A stretch of DNA of 64,000 nt, taken from Cryptomeria japonica. Taxonomy: Eukaryota > Streptophyta > Pinopsida > Cupressales > Cupressaceae. The stretch spans positions 531,128,291-531,192,290 of the forward strand of contig NC_081409.1 of NCBI RefSeq assembly GCF_030272615.1, in the 5' to 3' direction. Shown piece after piece: positions 1 to 11,763 of this stretch (positions within the stretch are counted from its first letter, which is position 1; each line of letters begins with the position of its first letter). Made by a program: the position numbers and the translations under genes. The notes beneath the pieces are model-generated. The model saw only the letters and a list, made by a program, of their open reading frames with translations, had not been told where the DNA came from and made no database searches.

Positions 1-1645
1 AGTCATAATAGAAAGTGGTCTGACTGAAGATAGGTGTCTGGAGAAGGTTGACGACAAAGTGTCATCCAGAAGCTTTATCAGTATGTAAGTCCACCGATAA
101 TATGAGCAAGGTGCAGATGCAAATTTCTTCCTACCTTGTGGGAATGAGCATGCTCAAGAGAGACATGTCTGATGACCAGTCAAGGTGTTCCACTGGCAGT
201 TTAGGAGAGAGAAGATATGATGAGTTAATCGGTAGAATGTAAGATACTGGTAGGGTTTGTATACCGGGAGAGAAGAGAAACTAGTAGAATTTTTTGGTCA
301 GTGATCCTATCTAACCAACATGAAGAGCCAACCTGGAAGTTGGTCAACATGGATGCCACTTGGAGTCAAGGTGGGGAACCTGCATTTGGATAAAGATGGA
401 ATGTCAACCACAGGGTAGTTGCAGGGTTAGTCGACATTAATGGAAGGTCCCACAAATCATGGGACATGTTGTAGAGCTGTTATAGGAGTTTGAGGCTTGA
501 GGTCTGGAGGACAACTACAAGCTAGGCAAGAGTGATTAAGGAGATCAAGGCAAACGAAGGAAATAGTAGAACCAAATCTTCATGTTTGACCAACAGACCA
601 ACCGATAGGGTAAAAAGAAGATCGCCAGAGATAGAAGGTGTGATCTAGGAGGCGCGTAAATGGAGGAGTTGTGCAGCTGGCAATCTGGAAGATTAGATCG
701 AATAGGATCTGATTGGATTTGGTTTTCCTCAAGGATGGTGAAGAAACCCTAACCGCCTGAATTTTGAATTGTCTTTTGGCAGGAAACCAATCTATAAATA
801 TGAAGGCAAAAGACACTGTTAGTTGTTGCTGCTGAAGAGAAGAAATATTTTGTGCTCTTGTGAAGAGATTAAGTGTTGCTTCTACATGTGAGAGAAAATC
901 AGCCAAGTACTCAAAGAGTATATGAGATAAGAGGGAGAGTGAAGAGAAGAACTGGTAGTGGTTATACCGGCAGAGCAAGAGAGAAGAGAGCTATAGAGAA
1001 GGCACACAGTAGACCGACAAAGTTTAGCACTGGTAAAGTTTAGAGTAGTGAGGAGGAGATCCTGCAGAGAAGAAGAGTAGAAGAGGTTTACCGATAGTGC
1101 TTACCGGCAGAGAAATAGTAGTTGAAGAGAAGCAAGATATCTCACCGGCAGAGTAAGGTATATAAAATTCACTTGTAACAAGATAGCTACTTTTGTATTT
1201 GAATTTTACTATAAGAACACTAAGTTCTATCTCGATGCAGGGGTTGTAGCCCTTTTGGGTTGTTGCCCATAAAGTCAGGGGTTGGTTCTCCTTGGGTAGG
1301 TTCCATAAATTCATGGGTTGTAGCTCCTTTGGGTTGTAGCCCATAAAGTCAAGGGTTGGTGCCCTAAACTTTGTAACAGTGTTTTCATTGTGAGGCTAGA
1401 TTGGAGTAGTTGTCTCTAGCAGCATTGCTCACCGAGGTTTTTTGCATCTTGGGTTTTCCTCATATATATTGGTGTTATGTGATGTCCCTTGTGTGATTTC
1501 TCTTGTGTGGGTATCCCTACTAACCAGTAAGTCTGCATTGAGTTAGAACCGCAAATAGGTATGCTCACATAGGATAGATAAAGCAAAAAGTTTGAGAACC
1601 ACTGATTCACCCCGTGCCCCTCTAAGTGGTGCATTATGTCTAACA
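1..1645 (+). repeat. Partial 5' LTR of element 1
   Basis: Matches 5639-7325 almost end to end and finishes in TCTAACA, as the 3' LTR does. The left part of the LTR is outside the window. It includes a block at about 1215-1375 of short imperfect repeats of the type GGGTTGTAGCCCATAAAG, also present at 6900-7050. The ORFs inside are not conserved between the two copies and I do not regard them as genes. Confidence 0.85.
792..800 (+). promoter_or_regulatory. Probable TATA box of the element 1 5' LTR
   Basis: CTATAAATA lies inside the LTR, in the orientation of the element and about 850 bases before the LTR end. The corresponding place in the 3' LTR (near 6419) reads ATCTAAATA, so the box is damaged there. 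Assignment is by motif only. Confidence 0.4.
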
Positions 1646-1658
1646 ATTGGTATCAAAG
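1646..1658 (+). other. Primer binding site (initiator tRNA-Met type)
   Basis: TGGTATCAAAGC directly follows the LTR end TCTAACA after a two-base spacer. It differs at one position from the usual Copia PBS TGGTATCAGAGC, by a G-to-A change. Position and sequence together fix the LTR/internal border. Confidence 0.85.
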
Positions 1659-1718
1659 CTTAGGTTCCCAGTTAGAAGAGTGTTCTCCAACTTGGGTAGA
1701 TTTTGAGCTAAGGACACA

Positions 1719-2036
1719 ATGGTTTGTTTAGTGCAAATCCCTACTCCAGTGTTTGATGGATCAAACTATTCTATTTGGAGTTGTAGAATGGAAGTCTTCC
1801 TATCCTCTCTAGGGTTTAATATTCAGATGGCAGTCGTTAATGGTCTCCATAGGAATGTCATTCCTCCCACTAGTCTTGAAGAAGAAAGAAGATGCAAGTA
1901 CAATGATGAAGCCATGAAGGCTATTTTCTGTGGACTCACTAGTGATGTTCCCTCACAATTAGAGAAGTGTAAATCGGCAAAAAGTCTATGGGACAAACTA
2001 AAGAAACTCTATGGAAATGAACCCTGCACCACTTAA
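1719..2036 (+). pseudogene. gag N-terminal fragment, DUF4219/UBN2-like
   Basis: The 105-residue frame opens with VFDGSNYSIWSCRMEVFL, the F-DG-NY--W---M pattern typical of the N-terminus of Copia gag (DUF4219), and continues with AKSLWDKLKKLYG, matching the UBN2 gag core. It starts about 60 bases after the primer binding site, as gag should. The start used here is TTG/ATG-ambiguous: an ATG at 1719 opens the frame and its place fits. The frame stops at 2036, and gag-like acidic sequence continues in another frame to about 2260, so a frameshift has broken it. Gag forms the particle around the element's RNA in the cytoplasm. This copy cannot make the full protein. Confidence 0.75.
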
Positions 2037-2665
2037 TCAGCTTGTGAAAGTGAGAAGAATAATGCAGCAGATACATGTGCAGATGATAGAGGTAGTTTAC
2101 AGTGTTTCAGTAGCGTTGGTGATGTAGAGACTCATCTCTTCATGGCCCATGAGACAAACATTGAGAATCACACATCAAAAAAGGGTATTGCAAAAAGATC
2201 CCACCACCATGATGTGTTTGACAGTGACACTAAAAAAGAAGAAAAAATGCAGAAGTGGATCTTGAGTGTGAACTGGTAAGTGCTCTAGAAGAGCTTCAAA
2301 ATGTTAGAAATGATTTTAAAAACTACAAAAGATCAGTTCATGAGGATTGCAACCAGTTGAGAACCTACCTTGAAGTATCAAACCAAAAGGCTGGTTTAAA
2401 GTCCACTCAACTAGAAGAGACAAAAGGATTGACTGATGAGCTAAAATTGGTTTTGGACTCCAAGGGAAGTGAAATAGAGAATTTGAGAAATGAATACAAG
2501 TTGTTTAAGAATGCTACAATTGTTGAGCAAAACCGGTTGATCAGATGCCTTGAAGAGTCTGAGAAATGTATCTCAGAGTTAAAGACTCAACAAAAAGACT
2601 TCAAGGAATATAGGTGCAAAGATCTAAGGGTTGAGCTAGAGACAAAGGATAAAGAGCATCAGTAG
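2037..2665 (+). pseudogene. gag middle part with coiled coil
   Basis: Between 2037 and about 2260 a coherent acidic, His-rich peptide can be read in a shifted frame. From 2255 to 2665 the frame encodes a Lys/Glu/Leu-rich helix of about 136 residues with many leucine heptads (for example ELVSALEELQNVRNDF), a long coiled coil. Coiled coils after the UBN2-like core are typical of large Sirevirus gag proteins, where they help particles assemble. No ATG opens this frame, so it is the continuation of the broken upstream gag rather than a gene of its own. Confidence 0.6.
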
Positions 2666-3600
2666 ATAATAGTTGAAATGGAGTTCCTTCAAAAAGAAAT
2701 TAAGAAATGCCAAGATGAGCTCAAGCTAAGGATGAAGAATAATACTGCATGGAGAAACAATGCAGATCTGAAAGGAAAGGGAAAGATGAGGGAAGACATT
2801 GTTACCGGTAGCATGAATAGGAGAAGACCTTTTACCAGCAGAAAACAATGAAATGGCGTTGCCACCAAGTCAATTCAAGTATGGCAGAAGAAGAGATCAG
2901 ATGGAAGATCTGCAAAAAATGGACAACCCTAGATCCATTCTCGGGGAAGCAAAAATGCAGATGCCAAACTAGTAAGATAAACTCATGTTTGGCAAAATCA
3001 ATTTGTAAGTAATAATCCCCCTCTCTCTGGTTATTGTTTTGGATGTAAAGTTTATGGTCATAGGGTAGAAGATCATAAAATAAGGTCTAGGAATAGACAG
3101 AGTGTGCTTCCTATGTTTAATAAATCAGATGGCTATAGACTTCATGCTTATGAGCATAATGCAACTAGGGGTAAAAGCTTGCATACCCCCTCTCCCATTA
3201 TTGCTAATGTTGTATGTTATAACTACAATAGACTCGACCATAGAAGTTGGGATTGTAGGAGAAAGGACTTGTAGTCCTACAACAACTGAAGAATCGATCA
3301 TGCTCAGTATAAGAGCGACTACAGGGGATATGATCAACATAGATCGGCTTGGAACAAGAGAAGAAATGTTCCTGCACAATCAATGGATTCAAGGAAACTG
3401 ATAACCAACCAAAATGGCATGATCAGAGGAAGAAGAGCTAACCGGTATGTTAAGAGATTCCCCAATCATGAATTTGGGATGAATGTTGTGTGCTACTATA
3501 GCACTACTTTTGTGTGTGATGGAAGGATCCATCAGTAGAAAAAGGAAAGACCTGCTCCCAAGTCTGAAAATGAGAAGAAGGATGAGACCAAGTAGCTATG
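2666..3600 (+). pseudogene. gag C-terminal part with degenerate CCHC zinc knuckles
   Basis: Reading through stops and shifts, two zinc-knuckle remnants can be seen: YCFGCKVYGHRVEDHK near 3035-3080, which lacks the last cysteine, and VCYNYNRLDHRSWDC near 3210-3260, which lacks the second cysteine and the glycine. The rest is basic and rich in Arg, Asn and Tyr, as gag tails are. The knuckles normally bind the element's RNA. The loss of ligand cysteines and many stops make this a dead remnant. Confidence 0.55.
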
Positions 3601-4706
3601 GAGGAAGAAGACCATGGACCGGCACTATGCATTCAGTGCACAGGTGATATCTCCTAAGGCCTAAAGGAGATGCAGGATCTTAGGGGTAGTAGCATGTTGA
3701 ATTTATCATTCACCCCCCTCAGCAAAGATGGAAACATGGAAAAACATGTTGTTTCCAGTGTGAAGAGAGAAGAGGAAAAGATAAGTGTGTGTATAATTTG
3801 CCTTGACTACACATCTACAGATTAGTGATGGATCACTACTGCATGTGTCAATAAGTGGAGGTTAATAATTAGTATCAGATGTTAACTGGTATGTGTAGGA
3901 TGTTACTAGCATGTATGCTAACATGTACTTGCAGGTTATGTAAGAGAATGAAGGTGGAAGTTCATTGCATCAGCTTTAGTAGCATGGAATGAGGTGGCTA
4001 TGTCTCAGGTGGTATTGGAAAACATCTGAATGACATATGATTGGCCCGGTTGTTGATCCTGTAGGCTTGCATGTTTTTGGGCTAATCGATTTAATTCTTG
4101 GCATGATGATAACATTGTTTGGCATTGTGTGGATCTAGGATTATGTCATGGGTTGTGGTGGATACAATGGAGTTGAAGGATCATCAGATGATTACATATA
4201 CACAGCTAAACTGGTATATGGAGCATATTGGAGTCCCGGTATTGTGCCTGATCAAAGATAAGAACCTGAGATGTATGACTTAGGGGGAGTTCAAGTGCTC
4301 ATAATAAAGAGCCTCATAATGATGACTCAGCCTTCTTGAACTTGTAAGGATATTGACCGCCCAAACTACAGGAGATAGAGATTATAGTAAGCATACCCAA
4401 GATGGTTATGGTTATCTACTTGTCTTCTGGATGATTGTATTCATGATACAATTACAAATGATTAACTTGGAATCAAATAAGAGGTATTGCAGGTTGACCG
4501 GCAGGTAAGTAGTATTCACTGACACATTAACAATTGGTATCAGTCCTTCTAAAATTGAGTGCTCTATCAAATAGGATTAGACCTGCATACTCAAATAATG
4601 TTAGTTGATGGTTAAGACCCTCATCTCAAGTGTTGTGACTTGAGAGGATGTAAAATTTGGTGACTAGATAACAAGTGGTATCAAAGGAGGAGTTGCATCC
4701 AAAAAG
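3601..4706 (+). other. Internal region of element 1 with no recognisable coding content
   Basis: In a Sirevirus this interval would hold pol and the third ORF. In three forward frames I see only short stop-broken peptides and no RT, integrase or protease motif. It is probably what remains after a large internal deletion plus decay. Confidence 0.4.
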
Positions 4707-4920
4707 ACAAAGGGGGAGCAATTATTTTGTTAGTGACGGATAGATACAAAGAGATAATATCCTGACAGTGCCCTTTGCCATTGTTGTCAAAGGGGGAGAA
4801 GGATTCTATAGTATACCGCATACTATATGTGTGTGAATCCATGGATCATAGTAAGGGGGAGAAATACTATGTAGTATGTCGGATACTACATGTGTTAACA
4901 TCAATGCCAAAGGGGGAGAT
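4707..4920 (+). other. Array of four polypurine tracts before the 3' LTR
   Basis: AAAGGGGGAG-type tracts occur near 4708, 4790, 4853 (TAAGGGGGAG) and 4909; the last abuts the LTR start TGTTGGCATT at 4921 and should be the working PPT. The segments between them also resemble each other (TATAGTATACCGCATACTA and TATGTAGTATGTCGGATACTA types). Multiple PPT copies are a known feature of Sirevirus genomes. Confidence 0.75.
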
Positions 4921-7325
4921 TGTTGGCATTGTGTTGTCATTGATGTCAATCGGTATGGGATGACTACCAGTAGAAGAGATGTATGTGCAACATTGCTATG
5001 GAGGAGTACAAGATGTGATATCTTAGATATCACCTTGCGTTGCAGAACACTGATAAGGTAAGGAAGATGACCCCGAGAGTCACCAGTACACGGGTTAGTG
5101 TCTATCTTGTGTGATGAGATAGAAAGGTGTTTGAGTGGTTGTTTGTGATAAAGAGGCAGAATGTTACCTTAATCACATCAATATTGGAGGAGATGAATAA
5201 ATAGGTCATCGGTATGTTGTAAGGTTGCAGAATAGTAAGCCTCCCACTAGATGAAGTTGCAATCACCATATAAAGAGATGAATAATAGTGAATGTGCCCA
5301 CACCAGATCATATGTGTCTATTTGAAGATATGTTGCACAAACAAGGAAGTCACATGAGTCCATTACAGAAAGAAGATGGTGTCTCTCCACCGGTAAGTGG
5401 AGCTTATCTCCTATTATGCATTATGTGCATCATAGTCCCTTGAGATAAGGTAGATGAGGCAAAGATAGACGATTTGAAGGAATGCCTTAAGTGCATGAGG
5501 TCAGGGTTATGCATTGGACCGAAAGAAAAGGCATGTTGAGATTTCGGTATAGAAGAAGAGTGATGTGTTTGTCATTCAGACAAACTGGCTGAGAAAAGGT
5601 TTGAGCTGATCAGGAAGAAGGCATGGCTAAGAAGATGCAATCATAATAGAAAGTGGCCTGACTGAAGATAGGTGTCTGGAGAAGGTTGATGACAGAGTGT
5701 CATCAAGAAGGTTTACCGGTATGTAAGTCCACTGGTAATATGAGCAAGGTGAAGATACAGATGTCTTCCTACCTTTTGGGAATGAGCATGCTCAAGAGAG
5801 ACGTGTCTAACAACTGGTCAAGGTGTTCCACCAGCAGTTCAGTAGAGAGGAGACATGATGAGTTAACTAGTAGAATGTAAGATACCGGCAAGGTTTGTAT
5901 ACCAGCAGAAAAGAGAAACCAGTAAAAGTGTTTGGTCAGTGACCCTATCTGATCAACATGAAGAGCCAAGCTAGCAATTGGTCGACATGGATGCCACTTG
6001 GAGTCAAGGTGGCAAACCTGTATTTGGATAAAGATGGAATGTACACCGACAGGGTAGTTGCAGGGTTGGGCGACATTAATGGAAGGTCCCACAAATCACG
6101 GGACATGTTGCAGGCGTTTGAGGATCGAGGTCTGGAGTACAACTACGAACCAGCTAAGAGTGATTGAGGAGATCAAGGCAGATGAAGGAAATAGTAGAAC
6201 CAAATCTTAGTGTTTGACCAAGAGACCAGCCGATAGGGTAAAAAGCAAATTGCCAGAGATGGAAGGCGTGATCTAGGAGGCATGCAAATGGAGGAGTTGT
6301 GCTACTAGCAATCTAGAAGATCAGATCAGATAGGATCTGATTGGATTTTATTTGCCTCGAGGATGGTGAAGAAACCCTAACCACCTGAATTTTGAATTGT
6401 CTTTTGGTGGGAAACCAATATCTAAATATGAAGGCAAGAGACATTGTTAGTTGTTGCTACTGAAGAGAAGAAATATTTTGTGCTATTGCGAAGTGATTAA
6501 GTGTTGCTTTTGCATGTGAGAGAAAATTAGCCAAGTACTCAGAGAGTATCTGAGACATGAGGGAGAGTGAAGAGAAGAACCAATAGTGGTTATACTGGTA
6601 GAGTGAGAGGGAAGAGAGCTGCAGAGAAGGCAGACAGTGGACCGGCAGTGTTTAGCACTGGTAAAGTGCAGAGCAGTGAGGAGGAGATCCTATAGAGAAT
6701 AAGAGAAGAAGAGGTGTACTGGTAGGGCTTACCGACAGAGAAGTAGCAGGTGAAGATCAGCAAGAGAAGTGAGTCAATGTTGCAAAGAAGGTATCTCACT
6801 GGCAAAGTAAGGTATATAAAATGGCTGCAAGATTCACTTGTAATAAGATAACTACTTTTGTATTTGAAGTTTACTATAAGAACAATGATTTGTAGCTTGT
6901 TGTAGGGGTTGTAGCTCCTTTGGGTTGTAGCCCATAAAGTCAGGGGTTGGTGCTCCTTAGGTACGTGCCCTAAAGTCAAGGGTTGTATCTCCTTTGGGTT
7001 GTAGCCCATAAATTCAGGGATTGGTGCTTTTTGGGTTGGTTCCCTAAACTTTCTAACAATGTTTTCATTGTGAGGCTAGATTGGAGTAGTAGTCTCCTGC
7101 AGTATTGCTCACCGAGGTTTTTCCCATCTTGGGTTTTCCTCATATGTATTGGTGTTATGTGATGTCCCTTGTGTGATTTCTCTTATGTAGGACTCCCTAC
7201 TAACTAGTAAGTCTGCATTAAGTTAGAACCACAAACCGGTATGCTCACATAGGATAGCTAAAGGGAAAAGTTTGAGAACCACTAATTCACCCCCTCCCCC
7301 TCTCAGTGGTCCAATGTGTCTAACA
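4921..7325 (+). repeat. 3' LTR of element 1, 2405 bp
   Basis: Begins TGTTGGCATT directly after the PPT and ends TCTAACA, giving the inverted TGTT...AACA ends expected of an LTR. Its right 1.69 kb matches 1-1645 with many substitutions and small indels, so the insertion is not recent. The base after 7325 returns to CACTA sequence. Confidence 0.85.
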
Positions 7326-7375
7326 AAGGTATGTTGTATATCTCATTATAGTTAATAAAGGGTGAATCATGTACC

Positions 7376-9088
7376 ATGAATATTCTTTATATTAACAAAA
7401 TAATATTTTGTAGATTGATAGGTGAGTTTTTGTTACCACCATCAAATATTCTACCTCACTCATACCAAGAATTATCTTCCATTCTGAAAGATATTAGAAT
7501 GGAGTATCAAGCAATAGATGCTTGTCCCAATGATCATATTATATATCATAAACAACATGAATTTGCAATAGAATGCCCTAAATGTCATATCAATAGATAT
7601 CGTACAGACCAAATAACAAAAAAAGTACCTCACAAGGATCTTTGTTAAATTCCCATTATTCCACGTATGCAACAATTATTCAGGTGCACTAGCTTGGCAT
7701 AATTTATGGATTACCATGCATGCAACAAAAGTCAAGATGAAATTATTCAAATTCCTATGGATGGTTCAACATTTATGGACATAGAGGAAAAGTAGCCACA
7801 CTTTAAAGAAGAACCTTGTAATCTCAAGCTTTCATTGGCAGCGGACGGTGTCAATCCATTTGGAGAGATGAGATCTGTTTACTCGGTGTGGTCAGTTTTT
7901 GTTATCAACAATAACGTTCCTCCATGGATGACAATAAAGAGGGAGCACATAATGTTGGTAATGATTGTTCCATGTATTTTATCATTTAATAATCATCTAC
8001 ATTTAATTATAAATATTACAGTAAAATGGTCATAATAACTATGTAATGTTTTTGTTCATTCAACTAGGTAAGTACCAAGTTAAAGATATGAATGTGTATA
8101 TTGAGCCTCTTATCCACGAGTTGTTGGAGTTATAGAATGGTGTCACTATGTATGACATCTCTAGACCAATAGCACAAAGACAATTTCAATTCCATGCAAT
8201 GCTTGTATGGACAATACATGATGCCCCAGGGCTAACACATTTTTGTGGTATGTTACAGTATTCAAGTTGCACATTATAATTATAAAAATTAACATATTTA
8301 ATCCAATTATACATTATGTTGTAGGTCTTCAAACAAAGGGAAAACTTGCATGTCCAGTTTGTGGTCCAAAGATGAAATTCGGTCATTCAAAAAGTTTAGG
8401 AAAGCAGGTGTTTGATGAGTATAGGCACTTCCTCCACAGAAATCATAAGTATCAAAATACTGAAAAACATATTTTCAATGGGAAAGAAGAGACTACATCA
8501 AAGCCACGAAGAATGACACCTTGCCTATGGAAGTTGGAATATAATAGAATTAATCATCAAGGTAATGTCATTCCATCTAATGGTTTATGTTTGGAATTTG
8601 TATTTTTCTATTGTGTTTTGTTTACTGATGATGTAATTGATGATCGTGAAGGTCATCAAGGCATTAATGACCACCTTCCAAAGGGACTAAATATTTATCT
8701 GGGACAATTTAGTAGGTTGCCCTACTACGAGCAGATACAAATTGTGCATTTGTTTGATAATATGCATATTGGAAAGAATAAAACAGAGACATTATGGAAA
8801 ATATTGGAGGGAAGGTGTGACAAAGAAAAAATTGTCAAAATTTGTAGTGACATTCAGGAATCCAATCATGCAATGAAAAATGTCATTCAATCAAATATAA
8901 ATGGAGACCAGATTAATATAAGTGCCCTTCCTTGATTATTAACGGACCAGTAAAGCAATTCTATAAAAGAAGTCATATAAAAAATTTGATTTCCCACATG
9001 ATTTTCTGCGAACATAAACAATCTCATATCAAAGAAAAGTGAATTTGGGCCAGGGATGAAAACATGTGATTGGCATACCTTCATTAAG
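7376..9088 (+). pseudogene. CACTA transposase (tnp2 family) core
   Basis: Exons can be followed at about 7376-7970, 8068-8246, 8326-8562 and 8652-9088, with GT...AG introns between them. Diagnostic peptides are YQAIDACPNDHIIY, CPKCHINRYRT, AADGVNPFGEM, VPPWMTIKREHIML, GLQTKGKLACPVCG and LFDNMHIGKN, all recognisable pieces of the transposase_21/tnp2 domain, including the Cys pairs. This enzyme cuts CACTA ends in the nucleus. Stops interrupt the frame (for example at 7646-7648 and 8936), and the N-terminus is missing because element 1 lies upstream. The family assignment is firm; activity can be excluded. Confidence 0.85.
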
Positions 9089-9154
9089 GTAATTCATGTT
9101 CTTGTGTATTTACTAAATATTTGTATATTATGCATGTACTTTTTATTGTATTAT

Positions 9155-9821
9155 GTTAGAAAACAATGAAAAGATCATTTGGTAATTGTTGTAGTACATT
9201 CTACCTCTATCTCTCCCAGACAACTTTGACAATAATGTCAAGCAAGTCATATATGATCTTGGAAAATACATGAGGTAAGTAGTGATATTTGTTCAATTTG
9301 TTGTATAGATAATATATTTGTGAATTGTTTTACTTGTTATGTAATATATTGTATATTATTTTGTAAAGTCTCATTTATATATTTTTGCATCTTGAATCTC
9401 TTCTAGGTGGTTCTCATCTAAAGAAATCCATAAATAAAATATAAAATATTGGAAGAGAAAAATTCCTCATTTAATGTGTGAAATGCAAAAGTGTCTACCT
9501 TCAACTTTTTTTAATGCACAATAACACTACCTCATACACCAAGTTGAGGAGATTGAATTGTGTGGACCTGCACACATTAGGTCAATGTGGATGGTTGAGA
9601 CGCACTTGAAATTTTTGAAGGCTAATTTGGTTCGACAAAGAGAACATCCTGAGGGTTCTATGTTGGAGGGATATATGGTATACCAGACTATGGTGTACAT
9701 TGTTGAATATCTTCCTAAGTTTGCAACAGAGATCCACGTAGATCGCATTTGGGATCCCAACCCCATTAACAAATTCGAAGGGGAGTACTTGTTGGGGAAA
9801 GGTAGATTAAGGAAAGTGAGG
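9155..9821 (+). pseudogene. CACTA transposase DUF4218 region
   Basis: A short exon near 9160-9273 ends at a GTAAGT donor, and a second runs from about 9406 to 9821. The second contains HQVEEIELCGPAHIRSMW, FLKANLVRQREHPEGSML and EGYMVYQTMVYIVEYLP, the conserved DUF4218 segment that follows the tnp2 core in CACTA transposases. Several stops are present. It is the continuation of the upstream transposase, not a separate gene. Confidence 0.8.
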
Positions 9822-10670
9822 TAATTATAAGATGTTATTGTAGTTAATTAATTCTTAATCTTCTAAATAAATCGATTCTAAGTCATCTATTAATTATTTG
9901 TACGGTTGGTCAGGAGTGGGATGCACTATATTTGTATATTGCAAACAATCTTTGATTGGATGACGGTGTGGATTGAACGATGTCAACATTCTAGTCACAC
10001 ATTAACATGGGAAGGTGTGGCTTGATTGGTTAAAGAAGCTCATCGTAATGGAGATTCCAATGTTATACAAAGGGAAATTGATTTAGCATATGGTTTAAGA
10101 GATAAACAGGTACATATAATTTTATTAATCACCTGTATGTTTATCAACTCACGATACAATAATTTTAACATGTTAGACATATTGTAGGTAAAACACCACA
10201 AGGCTATGTGTTGCAATGGTCATAAATTTCGCATCAAAAAGTTGGATGACACGAAGAAAACTTGTGATTCTAGGATAATTGCAGTCTTTGAGGTGACCAA
10301 TATTTCATCTAGAAATGACATACATCCTCAAGAATCTCAAAATTGATACTATGGAATTTTGGATGATATACTTGAGTGTGACATTAATTCCTTCAAATTA
10401 GTTTTATTCATTGTCAAATGGTATAGGCTACAACTGAATAAAAATGATCCTGATAGAACTTTTATTGAATATGATAATGGATTTACAATGGTTAATACAA
10501 GGTTGTTTGAGCCAGATGGGGATGAGCCCTAAGTTCTTCCAAGCCAATGTGACCAGGTATTTTACTCAAAGGTTCCACATAAACCAGGTTGGTCATTTGT
10601 TGTTAGACATGATCCAAGAGGAAGGTTGATAAAGTATAATGAGATGGAAGAAGAAGATACCGAAGAAGTA

Positions 10671-10694
10671 GATGATGATGATGATGATGATGAC

Positions 10695-10764
<70 letters not shown>
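10671..10764 (+). repeat. (GAT)n microsatellite encoding poly-Asp
   Basis: Almost pure GAT trinucleotides with one GAC, in frame with the DUF4216 exon, where they encode a run of Asp. The His-, Ile- and Met-runs in other frames are artefacts of this repeat. Confidence 0.95.
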
Positions 10765-10788
10765 TTCCTGATGATGGTTGTTGTTGTT

Positions 10789-10886
10789 GATGGTGATGGT
10801 GATGGTGATGGTGATGGTGATGGTGATGGTGATGGTGATGGTGATGGTGATGGTGATGGTGATGGTGATGGTGATGGTGATGGTGA
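10789..10886 (+). repeat. (GGTGAT)n hexanucleotide repeat
   Basis: About sixteen uninterrupted GGTGAT units follow directly on the GAT tract. In the frame ending at 10992 they encode Gly-Asp repeats. From 10887 to 10960 the sequence returns to mixed GAC/GAT/AAC triplets, coding an Asp/Asn-rich tail. Confidence 0.95.
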
Positions 10887-10992
10887 CGATGACGATGACG
10901 ATGACAATGATGATGATGATGACGATAACGATGATGATGATAATGATCATGATGGTCATGATGACGAGCTGGATGAAGAAGAAGATCAATGA

Positions 10993-11763
10993 CATGAATA
11001 AAATGTATGACACTTTTTGAACTTTGTGTTTATTTATGGAATTTGGACTGTTTATTAGCTATGTGATGGATGGTGATTTAAAATACATATGTGATGGATT
11101 ACATGTTTATGATGATACATTTGACATTTTTTGAACTTTGTGTTTATTTATGGAATGTGGACTATCTATTAGCTATGTGATGGATGGTGATTTATGATAC
11201 ATATGTGATAGATTACATGTTTATGATGATACATATGTGATGCCTATGATGCTAAATTACATATATGATGATACATATGTGATGCTTATGATGCTCATGA
11301 TACATATGTATTTATTGTTTATCAAATTACAAATGTAATGCTTATGATACTCAATTGTTGGTGTTGATTTCATGTATATATTTTGTGTGATGCTGCCACC
11401 CTTGGTGTAAATAGGTAATTGACTATAGACATCGTCAATCCTTTAGTTGAGGATCCTGCACAGTCTACATAAAGTAAAGGTAAGGAATAAAAAAATATAC
11501 AATGATTATGATGATTACATATTGTCCATGTTGTGTACTATGTAATTTTTAGTATACGTATCATGTAATTTTTAGCTAACATAAGATAATTGGATTACAT
11601 ATGTGGGAACCTGAACCCCTTTGATGAGGATCCTGCAAAGTCTCATGGATCGATGGGTATAAGTCAATACACCCTATAGAAATATTTTATTTTAAAAAAA
11701 ATATTAGGAAAACAAACTTCCTTGGCTCTTCAAACCTCGACATTAGCAGCAAATCTAATATAG
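10993..11763 (+). repeat. Non-coding spacer with 114-bp tandem duplication
   Basis: Two copies of a block starting near 11010 and 11124 (ACTTTGTGTTTATTTATGG) are offset by 114 bases, and both contain AGCTATGTGATGGATGGTG. Shorter repeats of GATACATATGTGATG type follow to about 11345. I see no gene between 11345 and 11763. Being just past the transposase stop, this looks like 3' untranslated and spacer DNA of the CACTA element. Confidence 0.6.

Larger units (their letters stand above)
1..7325 (+). mobile_element. Non-autonomous Sirevirus-like Copia LTR element, element 1
   Basis: The segment at 1-1645 is repeated at about 5639-7325, which marks a pair of LTRs; the left one starts before the window. 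After the left copy comes a primer binding site of initiator-Met type, then gag remains (DUF4219/UBN2-like region, coiled coil, CCHC remnants), then about 1 kb with nothing recognisable, then several polypurine tracts, then the full 3' LTR. I find no protease, integrase, reverse transcriptase or RNase H, so the element would depend on a partner for movement. Large coiled-coil gag and repeated PPTs are known traits of Sireviruses, which is why I favour that group; without pol the placement is an inference. It lies inside a CACTA transposon, whose coding sequence resumes right after 7325. Confidence 0.8.
9914..10992 (+). pseudogene. CACTA transposase DUF4216 region with acidic repeat tail
   Basis: Exon-like segments at about 9914-10110 and 10188-10992 read LTWEGVA, then YYGILDDILECD, DNGFTMVNTRLFEPDGDEP, VFYSKVPHKPGW and VVRHDPRG, the DUF4216 pattern. 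The frame then runs into EEEDTEEV followed by a run of Asp encoded by GAT repeats. It hits TGA at 10788, but a one-base shift leads through Gly-Asp repeats to another Asp-rich stretch ending DELDEEEDQ and a stop at 10990-10992. That is probably the original C-terminus, so the microsatellite has slipped. Stops at TAG/TGA also occur before DUF4216. Confidence 0.8.

Noticed and set aside
10593-11020. Long ORFs on both strands rich in His, Ile, Met, Ser-Pro or Thr-Ile
   Set aside because: All are translations of the GAT and GGTGAT repeats in different frames; only the Asp frame continues the DUF4216 exon.
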